This document shows, piece after piece, positions 18,063-26,455 of a stretch of DNA of 51,221 nt. Position numbers and translations under genes: made by a program. The DNA is from JARRRL01 sp037380725 (lineage in GTDB: Bacteria > Pseudomonadota > Gammaproteobacteria > Pseudomonadales > JANQJO01), in contig JARRRL010000001.1 in NCBI GenBank assembly GCA_037380725.1, positions 1 to 51,221 of the forward strand, in the 5' to 3' direction. The notes beneath the pieces were generated by a model. That model saw only the letters and a program-made list of their open reading frames with translations, ran no database searches and had not been told where the DNA came from. The first letter of the stretch is position 1; each line of letters starts with the position of its first letter.

Positions 18063-18463
18063 GTCGCTTCCTTATAGAGAAAAGTAAGCCGCTGTGTGTG
18101 TAAAGTGATGCGAGTGTTATCAGACCGTATCCAAGGAGACAGCCTCGTGGACCACTCTCATCAACCGATTCGTATCAACCAATTTGCTTCAACCAAAAAG
18201 AACCAACCACTGCACTAATCATAGACAGCAGCTAAGGGACGCAAATGTACACCTTTACGCACCCCTTATTCAACCATTGTCACGCCATGAGTGAAGAACA
18301 AATTCACGAATCCGACCAACACCTGACTCTAGCCATTCCTCAGACCAATGCGGCCTAGGTTCCATCCATCCTTCAAAGCATTCATCAAAATTATAGGCTA
18401 TAACCCAGGGTGTCCACTTACCAATTATTCCACTCTCCTAAACGCGATTTTATTCACAAAGTT

Positions 18464-18530
18464 GGAAAGGCAAGACGGGAAAGGCAAGATGGAAAAAACA
18501 AGATGGGAAAAAAAGATGGCAAAAAAAGAG
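18464..18530. repeat. Purine-rich 13-14-bp tandem array, five copies
   Basis: Units beginning GGAAAGGCAAGA (18464-18477, then from 18478), GGAAAAAACAAGAT (18491-18504), GGGAAAAAAAGAT (18505-18517) and GGCAAAAAAAGAG (18518-18530) drift progressively along the array. Confidence 0.75.
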
Positions 18531-18611
18531 CGCGCACCCATTCTATGAACCCAGGCGCAGTCAATGACTCGTTGCGGTCAGTGACCCGTAAAATAGCTTT
18601 ATATCGGTTAT

Positions 18612-18650
18612 CGGTTTCAGCTATCAGTTTCAGCTATTGGTTTCAGCTAT
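18612..18650. repeat. 13-bp tandem repeat, three copies
   Basis: CGGTTTCAGCTAT, CAGTTTCAGCTAT and TGGTTTCAGCTAT follow each other at 18612-18624, 18625-18637 and 18638-18650, just downstream of the sdhB stop on the minus strand. Confidence 0.85.
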
Positions 18651-18682
18651 CGGTAGTAGCAGCAAACCATACTACATACTAT

Positions 18683-19390
18683 CTATGAGCCACGGGACAA
18701 TAACATTCCGCGAATGTGGCCAATAGCGCGAGTTGGATTGAGGCCTTTTGGGCAGACATTCACGCAGTTCATAATACCTCGGCAACGAAAAACACTGAAA
18801 GGATCTTCCAAGCCAGACAGGCGCTCTGCCGTTGCCGTATCTCGGGAGTCAACCAGAAAACGATATGCTTGCAACAGACCCGCCGGCCCCACAAACTTAT
18901 CCGGGTTCCACCAAAAAGAAGGGCAAGACGTCGTACAACATGCACACAAAATACACTCGTAAAGGCCATCGAGCTTGTCACGCTCTTCCGGGCTTTGCAA
19001 ACGCTCACGCGCAGGAGGAGGCGTATCATTAAGCAAGTATGGCTTTACTTTTTCATACTGACGATAGAACGGCGCCATATCCACCACGAGGTCTTTCATC
19101 ACAGGCAATCCTGGTAAAGGCCGAATCGTAAGCGGCTGGCCAGGTTTCATCACGTCCGACAGCGCTGTAATACAAGCCAAACCGTTCTTGCCATTCATAT
19201 TCATGCCATCCGAACCACACACCCCTTCACGACACGAGCGCCGAAAAGCCAATGTGGAGTCTTTTTCTTTGGCTAACATGAGCACATCCAACACCATGAG
19301 ATCTTTACCTTCTGTATCAATCTCGTAATCTTGAAAGTGCGGTTTTGCTTCGCATTCTGAGTCGTAACGATAAATTTTGACCTTAAGCAT
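18683..19390 (-). CDS. sdhB: Succinate dehydrogenase iron-sulfur subunit
   Basis: Iron-sulfur subunit of respiratory complex II, carrying electrons from SdhA flavin to quinone. The 235-aa protein has the [2Fe-2S] loop CREGVCGSDGMNMNGKNGLAC, with the usual Asp in place of the fourth Cys of the first cluster group. The C-terminal dicluster region has CILCACCTTSCPSFWWN and CRGIMNCVNVCPKGLNP. The frame extends to 19423, but ATG 19390 (MLKVKIYRYD) matches the family and has AGAGG upstream. It is the last gene of sdhCDAB. Confidence 0.97.
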   Translation of the reverse strand: MLKVKIYRYDSECEAKPHFQDYEIDTEGKDLMVLDVLMLAKEKDSTLAFRRSCREGVCGSDGMNMNGKNGLACITALSDVMKPGQPLTIRPLPGLPVMKDLVVDMAPFYRQYEKVKPYLLNDTPPPARERLQSPEERDKLDGLYECILCACCTTSCPSFWWNPDKFVGPAGLLQAYRFLVDSRDTATAERLSGLEDPFSVFRCRGIMNCVNVCPKGLNPTRAIGHIRGMLLSRGS

Positions 19391-19455
19391 ATGGACCTCT
19401 ACACCTGTTTTACTGCACCTCAAGCCGAACTCAGCGGAACGCCATCAACGCATTC

Positions 19456-21228
19456 TTAATACGTACGCGCCTTGGGCTGAAATGGCTCCACTTGTTTCGG
19501 TGAAAAATTAACCTTTCTTTTCTGCAATACGCGATTCCCCGGAACCACGATAGAGTGAACCAACCAGTTCTGGTCATCACGATCTGGGAAATCGTATCGG
19601 CTGTGCGCACCTCGACTTTCCGTGCGCTGATCAGCCGCTAACGCCGTCGCTTCTGCCACTTCCAACAAGTTCATGAGTTCCAATGCTTCCACTCGCGCCG
19701 TATTGAATACGCGACTTTTATCTTTGAGATGCAGGTGTGCGACGCGTTCACGCAACTCGGCTAGCTGTGCAACGCCCGCTTTCATCAGGTCTCCCTTACG
19801 GAAAACACCAAAATGATTTTGCATAATCTGCTGGAGATCACGTCTCACGATTGACGTCTCTTCACCAGAAGTACTGCTTTCCAAACGACTATAATTGGCC
19901 AGCGCTGCCTCCACATCTGAATCCGTTGCCAAACGATCAGATCGAACGTTATGCAATTCTTTTTCAAGAAACAGACCGGCTGCTCGCCCAAATACCACCA
20001 AATCCAGCAAACTATTGCCACCAAGACGGTTTGATCCGTGCACAGACACACACGCTGCTTCACCCACAGCAAACAATCCAGGAATAACGCGGTCATTGCC
20101 TTCTGCATCCACCGACACAGCCTGACCATTCACCGTAGTGGGAATCCCCCCCATCATATAATGACAGGTCGGCACCACCGGTATGGGCGCCTTCACCGGA
20201 TCAACGGACGCAAAAGTCTGCGACAGCTCACAGATACCCGGTAACCGCTTATGTAGAATATCCGCCCCCAAGTGATCCAATTTTAGGTAAACAAAATCAC
20301 CTTTTGGACCACAACCACGACCGGCCAAAATCTCCATCATAATTGATCGAGCTACCACATCACGCCCCGCTAAATCTTTCGCGTTCGGCGCATAGCGCTC
20401 CATGAATCGTTCACCATCTTTATTGATGAGGTAACCACCCTCGCCGCGGCAGCCTTCCGTAACCAGTGTACCCGCACCCGCGATCCCAGTCGGATGAAAT
20501 TGCCACATTTCCATATCTTGAACGGGAAATCCAGCACGCATGGCCATTCCCACGCCATCTCCCGTATTGATGTGCGCGTTGGTTGTGGACGCATAAATCC
20601 CACCCGCGCCCCCCGTCGCCAACACCACTGCGCCGCAGTGAATCGCTGCCAATTCCCCCGTCTCGATGCACAGCACCAACACACCAACAACCGCATTGTC
20701 CTGATTTTTAATCAGATCAATAGCATACCACTCATTGAAAAAGACCGTATTGTGCTTAACGTTTTGCTGATACAGCGTGTGCAACAACGCATGCCCAGTA
20801 CGATCAGCAGCAGCACAAGTACGCGCAGCCTGCCCACCTTCACCAAAATTCTTAGATTGACCACCAAACGGACGCTGGTAAATACGTCCCGACTCCGTAC
20901 GTGAAAAAGGTAAGCCCATGTGCTCCAGCTCAAACACCGCCTGCGGACCTTCAGAGCACATATACTCAATGGCGTCTTGATCGCCGATGTAATCAGAACC
21001 TTTTACGGTGTCATACATGTGCCAACGCCAGTCATCATTAGGATCCGCACTGGCAATGGCGCAGGTAATACCGCCTTGCGCCGATACCGTATGAGAACGC
21101 GTGGGAAACACTTTCGAAATTAACGCCGTTTTTTGCCCCGACTGCGCTAACTGAAGCGACGCCCGCATACCGGCTCCGCCCCCTCCCACAATGACCGCAT
21201 CGAAAGTCAGAGACCTAATATTGGTCAT
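19456..21228 (-). CDS. sdhA: Succinate dehydrogenase flavoprotein subunit
   Basis: Catalytic flavoprotein of complex II, oxidising succinate to fumarate. The 590-aa protein has the FAD motif VGGGGAGMRASLQL, the covalent-FAD histidine in RSHTVSAQGG, the HPTGI segment, and the active-site region TEGCRGEGGYLIN followed by GRDVVAR. The late GSNRLGGNSLLDL segment is intact. The frame extends to 21273; ATG 21228 is chosen because GGGGAG lies about 10 nt upstream and the family starts there. No lesions. Confidence 0.97.
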   Translation of the reverse strand: MTNIRSLTFDAVIVGGGGAGMRASLQLAQSGQKTALISKVFPTRSHTVSAQGGITCAIASADPNDDWRWHMYDTVKGSDYIGDQDAIEYMCSEGPQAVFELEHMGLPFSRTESGRIYQRPFGGQSKNFGEGGQAARTCAAADRTGHALLHTLYQQNVKHNTVFFNEWYAIDLIKNQDNAVVGVLVLCIETGELAAIHCGAVVLATGGAGGIYASTTNAHINTGDGVGMAMRAGFPVQDMEMWQFHPTGIAGAGTLVTEGCRGEGGYLINKDGERFMERYAPNAKDLAGRDVVARSIMMEILAGRGCGPKGDFVYLKLDHLGADILHKRLPGICELSQTFASVDPVKAPIPVVPTCHYMMGGIPTTVNGQAVSVDAEGNDRVIPGLFAVGEAACVSVHGSNRLGGNSLLDLVVFGRAAGLFLEKELHNVRSDRLATDSDVEAALANYSRLESSTSGEETSIVRRDLQQIMQNHFGVFRKGDLMKAGVAQLAELRERVAHLHLKDKSRVFNTARVEALELMNLLEVAEATALAADQRTESRGAHSRYDFPDRDDQNWLVHSIVVPGNRVLQKRKVNFSPKQVEPFQPKARTY

Positions 21229-21354
21229 AAAGCCATTACTCCCCGTGAAACGGCGCTCGGGACTGCACATCACCGTGGCATTAGCCCCAATTGTATAAAC
21301 GGCAACTGCATGGACTGCAATCGCATCAACTGCCCCAAAAACACCGATCCAATA

Positions 21355-21702
21355 TCAACTGGACCAAAAAATACGCCATGCCCACAGCACGTAGGTCACG
21401 TTCGCTGCGATGCACACCCACTGGAAAACAAATCGAATGCATGCTGGTTTGATGTAATCTGTAGCAATGGTCCACAGACCAATCCACGCGTGCGCCGCAA
21501 TCGCCAACGTAGCCAATACACCGAAAATCCGCATAGGACCAGACATCATAAACTGATGCCAAGCCACATACGTACCCTCAGAACAAAAAACTAAAAATCC
21601 AACAATAATAATCACATATGCTGTAATTACAAGCGCACTGATGCGCTGTATCATCCAATCTGAAAGGCCATTCCTTGACAAGCTTGTAACGTTTGTCACC
21701 AT
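21355..21702 (-). CDS. sdhD: Succinate dehydrogenase membrane anchor subunit
   Basis: Small haem b/quinone membrane anchor of complex II. The 115-aa protein has three hydrophobic helices and the SdhD-type features LSDWMIQRISALVI near the start and AHAWIGLWTIATDYI around helix 2, which should hold the haem-ligand histidine. ATG 21702 overlaps the sdhC stop by seven bases (ATGGTGA), so the two are translationally coupled. The longer frame to 21756 lies inside sdhC and is not used. Confidence 0.93.
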   Translation of the reverse strand: MVTNVTSLSRNGLSDWMIQRISALVITAYVIIIVGFLVFCSEGTYVAWHQFMMSGPMRIFGVLATLAIAAHAWIGLWTIATDYIKPACIRFVFQWVCIAANVTYVLWAWRIFWSS

Positions 21703-22079
21703 AACCACACCCCCAGGACCAATGCTGCAAAGCCCGACAAGCCCAAAATGATCCACGAACCTAAGCGAGCACCTGCTAACGTTTCACCGATGCCGATATC
21801 CATCAGTAGGTGTTTCACACCCGCGAACACATGGTAAAAGAGGCCACAAAGCGCTAGCCACAAGAAAAACTTCACCACACCGACATCGAGGAACGCCACC
21901 ACTTCCTTGAAGTTCACTTCCGATTGCAAAGAAGCATCCAGCAACCAGAGCAAGAATGGAATTGCCAAGAAGAGCGCAAAACCCGAAATACGATGCAAAA
22001 TGGACGTCACCGCAGGCAACGGAAACGCATAAGCCCTCAAACTGTTCAGATCGATGTTAGTGGGACGACGATCTTTCAC
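21696..22079 (-). CDS. sdhC: Succinate dehydrogenase cytochrome b556 subunit
   Basis: Cytochrome b556 anchor of complex II. The 127-aa protein shows the SdhC pattern: N-terminal RPTNIDLNSLRAYAFPLPA, SILHRISGFALFL in helix 1, and FYHVFAGVKHLLMDIG with the haem-ligand histidine region in helix 2, followed by a third helix. The start is GTG 22079 with GGAGG (22087-22091) 7 nt upstream. It is the first gene of sdhCDAB, with a -10 element and a perfect CRP-type site upstream. Confidence 0.95.
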   Translation of the reverse strand: MKDRRPTNIDLNSLRAYAFPLPAVTSILHRISGFALFLAIPFLLWLLDASLQSEVNFKEVVAFLDVGVVKFFLWLALCGLFYHVFAGVKHLLMDIGIGETLAGARLGSWIILGLSGFAALVLGVWLW

Positions 22080-22126
22080 CGGTAGACCTCCGAAAACGCC
22101 ACATCAAAATGTATTGACTCACGGCA

Positions 22127-22132
22127 ATTATA
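22127..22132 (-). promoter_or_regulatory. Candidate -10 element of the sdhCDAB promoter
   Basis: A perfect TATAAT on the minus strand, about 48 nt upstream of the sdhC GTG. No good -35 hexamer lies 16-18 bp upstream, which fits an activator-dependent promoter. The inferred start near 22121 puts the CRP-type site centre at about -72, a usual class I position. Confidence 0.55.
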
Positions 22133-22185
22133 ATTTTACACAAAGTTGTTTATACACAACGGTGTTTACATGCAACGGTTCGTAC

Positions 22186-22201
22186 TGTGAAAATTCTCAC
22201 A
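22186..22201. promoter_or_regulatory. Perfect CRP-type operator upstream of sdhC
   Basis: TGTGA-AAATTC-TCACA has perfect CRP consensus half-sites, and the symmetry extends to 7-bp arms (ACTGTGA/TCACAGT). It lies about 107 bp upstream of sdhC and 617 bp upstream of gltA. In E. coli sdh is CRP-activated. The Crp-like protein encoded at 26456 keeps the SRExVxRIL recognition residues. Confidence 0.7.
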
Positions 22202-22817
22202 GTGCCCTGCTGCCACCATCGCACCAATCAAATTCACCAAAAAAGCGATGCTCGCGCATTATAGTCATTCATCTGCATGAAAACAAAAAAACATCGTCAA
22301 TCCGTACAGCACGCGGAAGCACAGCGCGCTCAACGCTCAACAAATAAGCTCTGTTAAAGGGTAATCCGTGATGAGAAAGCGCGACGGAGCGAGTTCTATT
22401 ATACTGTTCGAATGAACCGACGGACGAAGAGGGGATGAATGGGAAATCTATCGATATCAGCCGATCCAGTATGCAACGCATGAATGCCTTTTAATCCATT
22501 GACAGCAATATTAATTTGACATACGCCCGCCAGTACGAGTAGCTTCAGCGCCTTCTGATTTTTCTGTTGTACACGATAAAAATTGGCGCAAGTTAGGCAT
22601 GCGTACAGGCAAAAACGCTCGGGCACTGCAGTCTGTCGTTACACGCTGTCATGTGCCGTATATTTGTTTTGTTTGTTGAAGTCGTTTGATCAAAGCAGCA
22701 AATGGGTCAAAACATCAAAGTCAAAGATCACGCGCCAAAGAAAATGATCGTTTATTATACAAAATAAGATTACTCTGATCCGCATCAGGTCAGGACCTTG
22801 CCAGGAGACCGCTCACC
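22202..22817. other. Rest of the sdhC-gltA divergent region
   Basis: About 620 bp with no gene I can support. A minus-strand frame at 22399-22626 matches no family I recognise. A+T-rich DNA at 22750-22775 (TTATTATACAAAATAAG) is the likely place for a gltA -10 element, but no good -35 is visible. AGGAG at 22802-22806 is the gltA ribosome binding site. Confidence 0.5.
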
Positions 22818-24131
22818 ATGCCCAATCACACCACACCCAATCAGCAGGTTGCTACACTCAAACTTCCGAACGGAGAATCCATTGATCTCCCCATTTATCA
22901 AGGCACACTCGGTCAAGATGTCATTGACGTGCGTCCTTTGGCAAGTAAAGGCGCTTTCACTTTTGATCCTGGGTTTGTATCCACAGCGTCCTGCGAATCC
23001 GCCATTACGTTTATTGATGGCAGCAAAGGCATACTATTGCATCGCGGCTATTCCATTGAAGAACTGGCCAAGCATTCGGACTACCTGGAAACGTGCTACT
23101 TGATCTACCACGGCGAATTGCCAACTTCAAAACAAAAAGCCGAATTTGATCAAACGATCAATCATCACACCATGGTACATGAACAGATTCACGTCTTCTA
23201 TAATGGTTTTCGACGCGATGCACATCCCATGGCCATCATGTGTGGCGTCGTCGGCGCGCTCTCCGCTTTTTATCACGATTCACTCGATATTAAAGATGAA
23301 GAACACCGTGAACTTGCAGCCTATCGATTAATCGCTAAGATGCCCACTATAGCCGCTATGTGCTACAAGTACTCAGTTGGTCAACCATTCATGTACCCAC
23401 GAAACGATTTGGACTACGCGTCCAACTTTCTGCACATGATGTTTGGCGTACCCACAGAAACGACACAGATAAACCCCGTATTAGCCCGCGCCATGGACAG
23501 ATTGTTCATTTTGCACTCAGATCATGAGCAAAACGCATCGACTTCCACGGTTCGTTTGGCTGGCTCAAGCGGTGCCAATCCCTTCGCCTGCATTGCTTCC
23601 GGAATTGCCGCACTCTGGGGCCCCGCTCACGGTGGTGCCAACGAAGCGGTGTTAGACATGCTAACCGACATCGGGGACATCTCACAGGTGGGGAAATTCA
23701 TTGCCCGCGCCAAAGACAAAGATGATCCTTTCCGTCTAATGGGTTTCGGACATCGCGTATACAAAAATTACGATCCTCGCGCAACCGTTATGAGGGAAAG
23801 CTGCCACGAGGTACTTCAAGAATTAGGCTTACAAGATGATCCGCTCTTTAAATTGGCGCTGAAACTGGAACAAATCGCTCGAGAAGATGAATACTTCATT
23901 GAGAAAAAATTGTACCCAAACGTCGACTTCTATTCCGGCATCATTCTAAACGCATTGGATGTACCCACAAGTATGTTTACGGTCATCTTTGCGTTAGCGC
24001 GTACAGTAGGCTGGATCACACATTGGCACGAAATGATCAGTGGTAACTACCGTATCGGTCGACCACGTCAGCTGTACATGGGACCAACACAACGCCCTTA
24101 CACGCCCATTGAACAGCGCCACACGTCATAA
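22818..24131 (+). CDS. gltA: Citrate synthase
   Basis: Condenses acetyl-CoA and oxaloacetate into citrate, the entry step of the TCA cycle. The 437-aa protein is the type II hexameric form of Gram-negative bacteria: an N-terminal beta domain, RGYSIEELA, LHSDHEQNASTSTVR with a catalytic His, GPAHGGANEAV with the second His, and FGHRVYKNYDPRA with Arg and Asp of the active site. Full length. ATG 22818 has AGGAG 11 nt upstream. It is divergent from sdhCDAB, the arrangement common in gammaproteobacteria. Confidence 0.97.
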   Translation: MPNHTTPNQQVATLKLPNGESIDLPIYQGTLGQDVIDVRPLASKGAFTFDPGFVSTASCESAITFIDGSKGILLHRGYSIEELAKHSDYLETCYLIYHGELPTSKQKAEFDQTINHHTMVHEQIHVFYNGFRRDAHPMAIMCGVVGALSAFYHDSLDIKDEEHRELAAYRLIAKMPTIAAMCYKYSVGQPFMYPRNDLDYASNFLHMMFGVPTETTQINPVLARAMDRLFILHSDHEQNASTSTVRLAGSSGANPFACIASGIAALWGPAHGGANEAVLDMLTDIGDISQVGKFIARAKDKDDPFRLMGFGHRVYKNYDPRATVMRESCHEVLQELGLQDDPLFKLALKLEQIAREDEYFIEKKLYPNVDFYSGIILNALDVPTSMFTVIFALARTVGWITHWHEMISGNYRIGRPRQLYMGPTQRPYTPIEQRHTS

Positions 24132-24167
24132 GTAAGAGCGAAGAGAGCGAAGAAAGTGAGCGAAAAA

Positions 24168-24219
24168 ATGAGCTGAGGGGCTGTCCCGGTATCAACTCCC
24201 CTCAGTTCATCTCTCTTTT
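24168..24219 (+). terminator. Rho-independent terminator of gltA
   Basis: A 13-bp stem (24168-24180 with 24198-24210) contains one G-U pair and the core CTGAGGGG/CCCCTCAG. The T-rich tract CTCTCTTTTT follows. The 35 nt between stop and stem are a decayed tandem array of an AGAGCGAAG-like unit. Confidence 0.85.
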
Positions 24220-24257
24220 TAATCGCTACAGATCGCATTATTTCAGATGGTATGATT

Positions 24258-24716
24258 TCAGATAATAAAATCCAACGATGATCCACGCTTGTTCGCAGAG
24301 GAGGATGGTTCCGAATACGAAGCATACTCCTGCGCCAAAGCTTGCGATGGAGACGCATTCGCCGTCTCATCATCCTGACGCAGTGCCTCAGTTCGAGTCG
24401 TTTTATTAACGTGAGTGGCAGCTTGAGTGGCATTATCCGACGCGACAAGCGCTTCACCAGCCTCCGTCCGATTAACGCGACCCTGTGCTGCCGCTGCGGC
24501 ATTTGCACTGCTTAAAGAAACCGCAACTCCCTCTTCGCTATTGCCCACCTGAAGCGCCTTAGCTTGCCCCTCCGAGGTTTCCGTCTTAGCTCCCTCACGA
24601 TCGATGGAAGGGCTGCCGGTTTCCACCGAGCGCAAAGAAGCGGCGGGAGATGACACCACCCCCGAAGCACGATTGCTCAACGTCGTTGATACCGTTGAAG
24701 AAAAAGCTTGAATCAT
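24258..24716 (-). CDS. Ser/Ala-rich protein of unknown function
   Basis: A 152-aa frame with no family I recognise. It is rich in Ser, Ala, Thr and Glu, has almost no hydrophobic stretches apart from the ends, and looks disordered. It has no signal peptide or membrane helix. The minus-strand start ATG 24716 has only a weak GGGG upstream. It stands alone between gltA and a thioesterase gene. It may be a real secreted or scaffold-type protein, or non-coding. Confidence 0.5.
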   Translation of the reverse strand: MIQAFSSTVSTTLSNRASGVVSSPAASLRSVETGSPSIDREGAKTETSEGQAKALQVGNSEEGVAVSLSSANAAAAAQGRVNRTEAGEALVASDNATQAATHVNKTTRTEALRQDDETANASPSQALAQEYASYSEPSSSANKRGSSLDFII

Positions 24717-25013
24717 GTGTCATTGCCCCGTTTCTCTGTTCATCAATTTTTCACAAAGTGTGTAGCGCGCGCACGCTAATGCGCCTATCATTTCTTCCTG
24801 CTCCTTATACCTCTTATGATAGTAGCAAGGCATGCCGAAACACTTCAGACTGATTACGCATGAAAACGATCGTAAACAAACACAAAATGACATGACACGC
24901 CCCTTAAACCACAGAAACGAGCCGCACGACAGAACATCATGAAAGCACAGCAACGCACTATCGTGACGTCTATTAAAACAATATTAATATGACATCAATC
25001 GGGAAAACCAGCC

Positions 25014-25406
25014 ATGTTTGAAACCGTCATTACACCTGGATTTTACGAAACTGACGCACTGGGCCACATTAATAATACCGTGCTACCCATGTGGTTTGAA
25101 AAAGCGCGTTTACCACTTTTCAAGCTCTTTACTCCCGATTTGGATCCAAAAAAATGGGCCATCATTGTGGTAAAGATGGAAGTGGAATTCACCGCTCAAA
25201 TGAATTACATTGATGCCGTAACCATAAAAACAGGTGTGAAACACGTTGGAAATAGTTCCTTTGTCGTCGGCCAAAGCTGCTGGCAAAACGATCGAGAAAC
25301 CGCGCGCGGTAGTACAACCCTTGTGCATTTCAACTACAACACACAGCGCTCGATGCCCTTAGATCCCACCACTCGAACAGCCTTGGAGCAACATCCATTC
25401 CACTAG
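25014..25406 (+). CDS. Acyl-CoA thioesterase, 4HBT hotdog family
   Basis: A 130-aa single hotdog-fold protein of the 4-hydroxybenzoyl-CoA thioesterase/YbgC type, expected to hydrolyse acyl-CoA thioesters in the cytoplasm. The family signature is near the N-terminus: YETDALGHINNTVLPMWFE, with the Asp and His-Asn-Asn at the active site. The middle strand region VEFTAQMNYIDAVTIKT is also typical. Length is normal. It is monocistronic as far as seen; the substrate cannot be told. Confidence 0.85.
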   Translation: MFETVITPGFYETDALGHINNTVLPMWFEKARLPLFKLFTPDLDPKKWAIIVVKMEVEFTAQMNYIDAVTIKTGVKHVGNSSFVVGQSCWQNDRETARGSTTLVHFNYNTQRSMPLDPTTRTALEQHPFH

Positions 25407-25557
25407 TTTAAGCGCAGCGCTCACGTTTGAAGCCCATCATACAGTGCTACCACAGTGCTATAACTGTCACACACACGCTTGATATTGCTACGCCTTTGCC
25501 TGTGCACAGTTAACGGTTCACCACGCGACCTTATTTCAGAAAATAAAATTATTCTAC

Positions 25558-25585
25558 CTTGAAAACATCACCGCTCACCCCACAT
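25558..25585 (+). promoter_or_regulatory. Sigma-32-type heat-shock promoter
   Basis: CTTGAAA (25558-25564) and CCCCACAT (25578-25585) with a 13-bp spacer match the RpoH promoter consensus (CTTGAAA, CCCCATNT). The spacing is right, and an Hsp20 gene begins about 105 nt downstream. Confidence 0.85.
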
Positions 25586-25614
25586 TTTATCTTAGGTGGC
25601 ATGTAGTCGATCAA

Positions 25615-25639
25615 GGCGCGGCAATACAAACGCCGCGCC
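25615..25639 (+). promoter_or_regulatory. Strong hairpin in the hsp20 leader
   Basis: GGCGCGGC (25615-25622) pairs with GCCGCGCC (25632-25639), perfect 8 bp and all G+C. GGCAT/ATGCC (25598-25602, 25643-25647) could extend it as an outer stem. It does not include the ribosome binding site, so it is not by itself a thermometer. A structural or stability role is inferred. Confidence 0.5.
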
Positions 25640-25691
25640 CAGATGCCGATCTACTCAAACCCTACATAAGCAAAGCGATAAGGAGACAAAC

Positions 25692-26159
25692 ATGACGTTG
25701 ACCAAACAATCATCACCCGTACATCGCCAAGCACTTCGTTCAAACGAACCATTTGGTGCTTTTTCCGGGTTGTTCGATGAATTATTGAATTCGCATTTGT
25801 GGCCCACACCCAACAATAATGGCGCATCCGTTCCGCGCGTTGATATTATTGACCGCCAAGACAGCTACGTGATTAAAGCGGAATTACCCGGCGTTAAAAA
25901 AGAAGACATTGATATTACCGTACACGAAGATGTGCTCACCCTAAAAGCCACTTCGCGATCGGAACACGAAGAGACAAACAGCGAAAACAATATTGTGCGT
26001 CAAGAGCGTCGTTATGGCGAATTTCTGCGCCGTTTTGCTCTGCGAGACAACATCACACAATCGGATATACGAGCGGATTATACCGATGGCATCTTGACCT
26101 TAACACTGCCCAAAGCAAGCCCTCAAACGCCACAAGCCACCAAAGTGGAAATTGCCTAA
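25692..26159 (+). CDS. Small heat-shock protein, Hsp20 family
   Basis: An ATP-independent holdase chaperone, cytoplasmic. The 155-aa protein has a short N-terminal arm (FGAFSGLFDELL) and then an alpha-crystallin domain from about residue 45. That domain includes VPRVDIIDRQDSYVIKAELP, GVKKEDIDITV, the ERRYGEFLRRFALRD strand region, and YTDGILTLTLPK, typical of class A Hsp20. The start ATG 25692 has AAGGAG 6 nt upstream. A sigma-32 promoter explains its regulation. It is followed by a 16-bp tandem repeat and a perfect 11-bp hairpin. Confidence 0.95.
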   Translation: MTLTKQSSPVHRQALRSNEPFGAFSGLFDELLNSHLWPTPNNNGASVPRVDIIDRQDSYVIKAELPGVKKEDIDITVHEDVLTLKATSRSEHEETNSENNIVRQERRYGEFLRRFALRDNITQSDIRADYTDGILTLTLPKASPQTPQATKVEIA

Positions 26160-26164
26160 TTCTT

Positions 26165-26196
26165 ATTACGAGGCAAGGAAATTACGAGGCAAGTGC
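26165..26196. repeat. 16-bp tandem duplication after hsp20
   Basis: ATTACGAGGCAAGGAA (26165-26180) and ATTACGAGGCAAGTGC (26181-26196) begin 5 nt after the stop codon. A third decayed copy (GAAGCAAG) follows. Confidence 0.8.
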
Positions 26197-26202
26197 GAAG
26201 CA

Positions 26203-26227
26203 AGGGCCACACACCGTGTGTGGCCCT
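26203..26227 (+). terminator. Perfect 11-bp hairpin downstream of hsp20
   Basis: AGGGCCACACA (26203-26213) and TGTGTGGCCCT (26217-26227) around a CCG loop. No T-run follows, so it is either a weak terminator or an mRNA 3'-end stabiliser. Confidence 0.6.
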
Positions 26228-26455
26228 ATATAAACGCCATACTCGGGAGCCCATACAATGGATAGGTGTCCCATCACAGCACAGCTTTGATCTTCTCGCT
26301 CAAGACATGCACTCTGTTGTTATTCGTCGTATTTGACTTCGCAAAAACAAAACCATCGCAACTAGGCCTAGACAAGCCGTGACCGTGGCGTGTATAACAA
26401 TCATCGATCCTTCATCCCTTTTATTTCATCAGCAAAACTTAAGGCGAATCATTCC

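Larger units (their letters stand above)
18063..18682. other. Gene-free gap between sdhB and sucA
   Basis: About 620 bp without a convincing gene, lying inside a run of same-strand TCA genes. It contains CAACC-rich direct repeats (about 18155-18210), a purine-rich array (18464-18530) and a 13-bp triple repeat (18612-18650). A 23-codon plus-strand frame at 18288-18359 has no ribosome binding site. I could not find a strong promoter for sucA, though one is likely needed. Confidence 0.55.

Noticed and set aside
18288..18359. 23-codon plus-strand frame starting MSEEQIHESD
   Set aside because: No ribosome binding site and too short to support without homology.
22399..22626. 75-codon minus-strand frame in the sdhC-gltA gap
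   Set aside because: No recognisable domain and no ribosome binding site; likely non-coding.
25591..25691. ROSE or fourU RNA thermometer in the hsp20 leader
   Set aside because: The strong hairpin does not cover AAGGAG, and I found no pyrimidine stretch in the leader that would pair with it.
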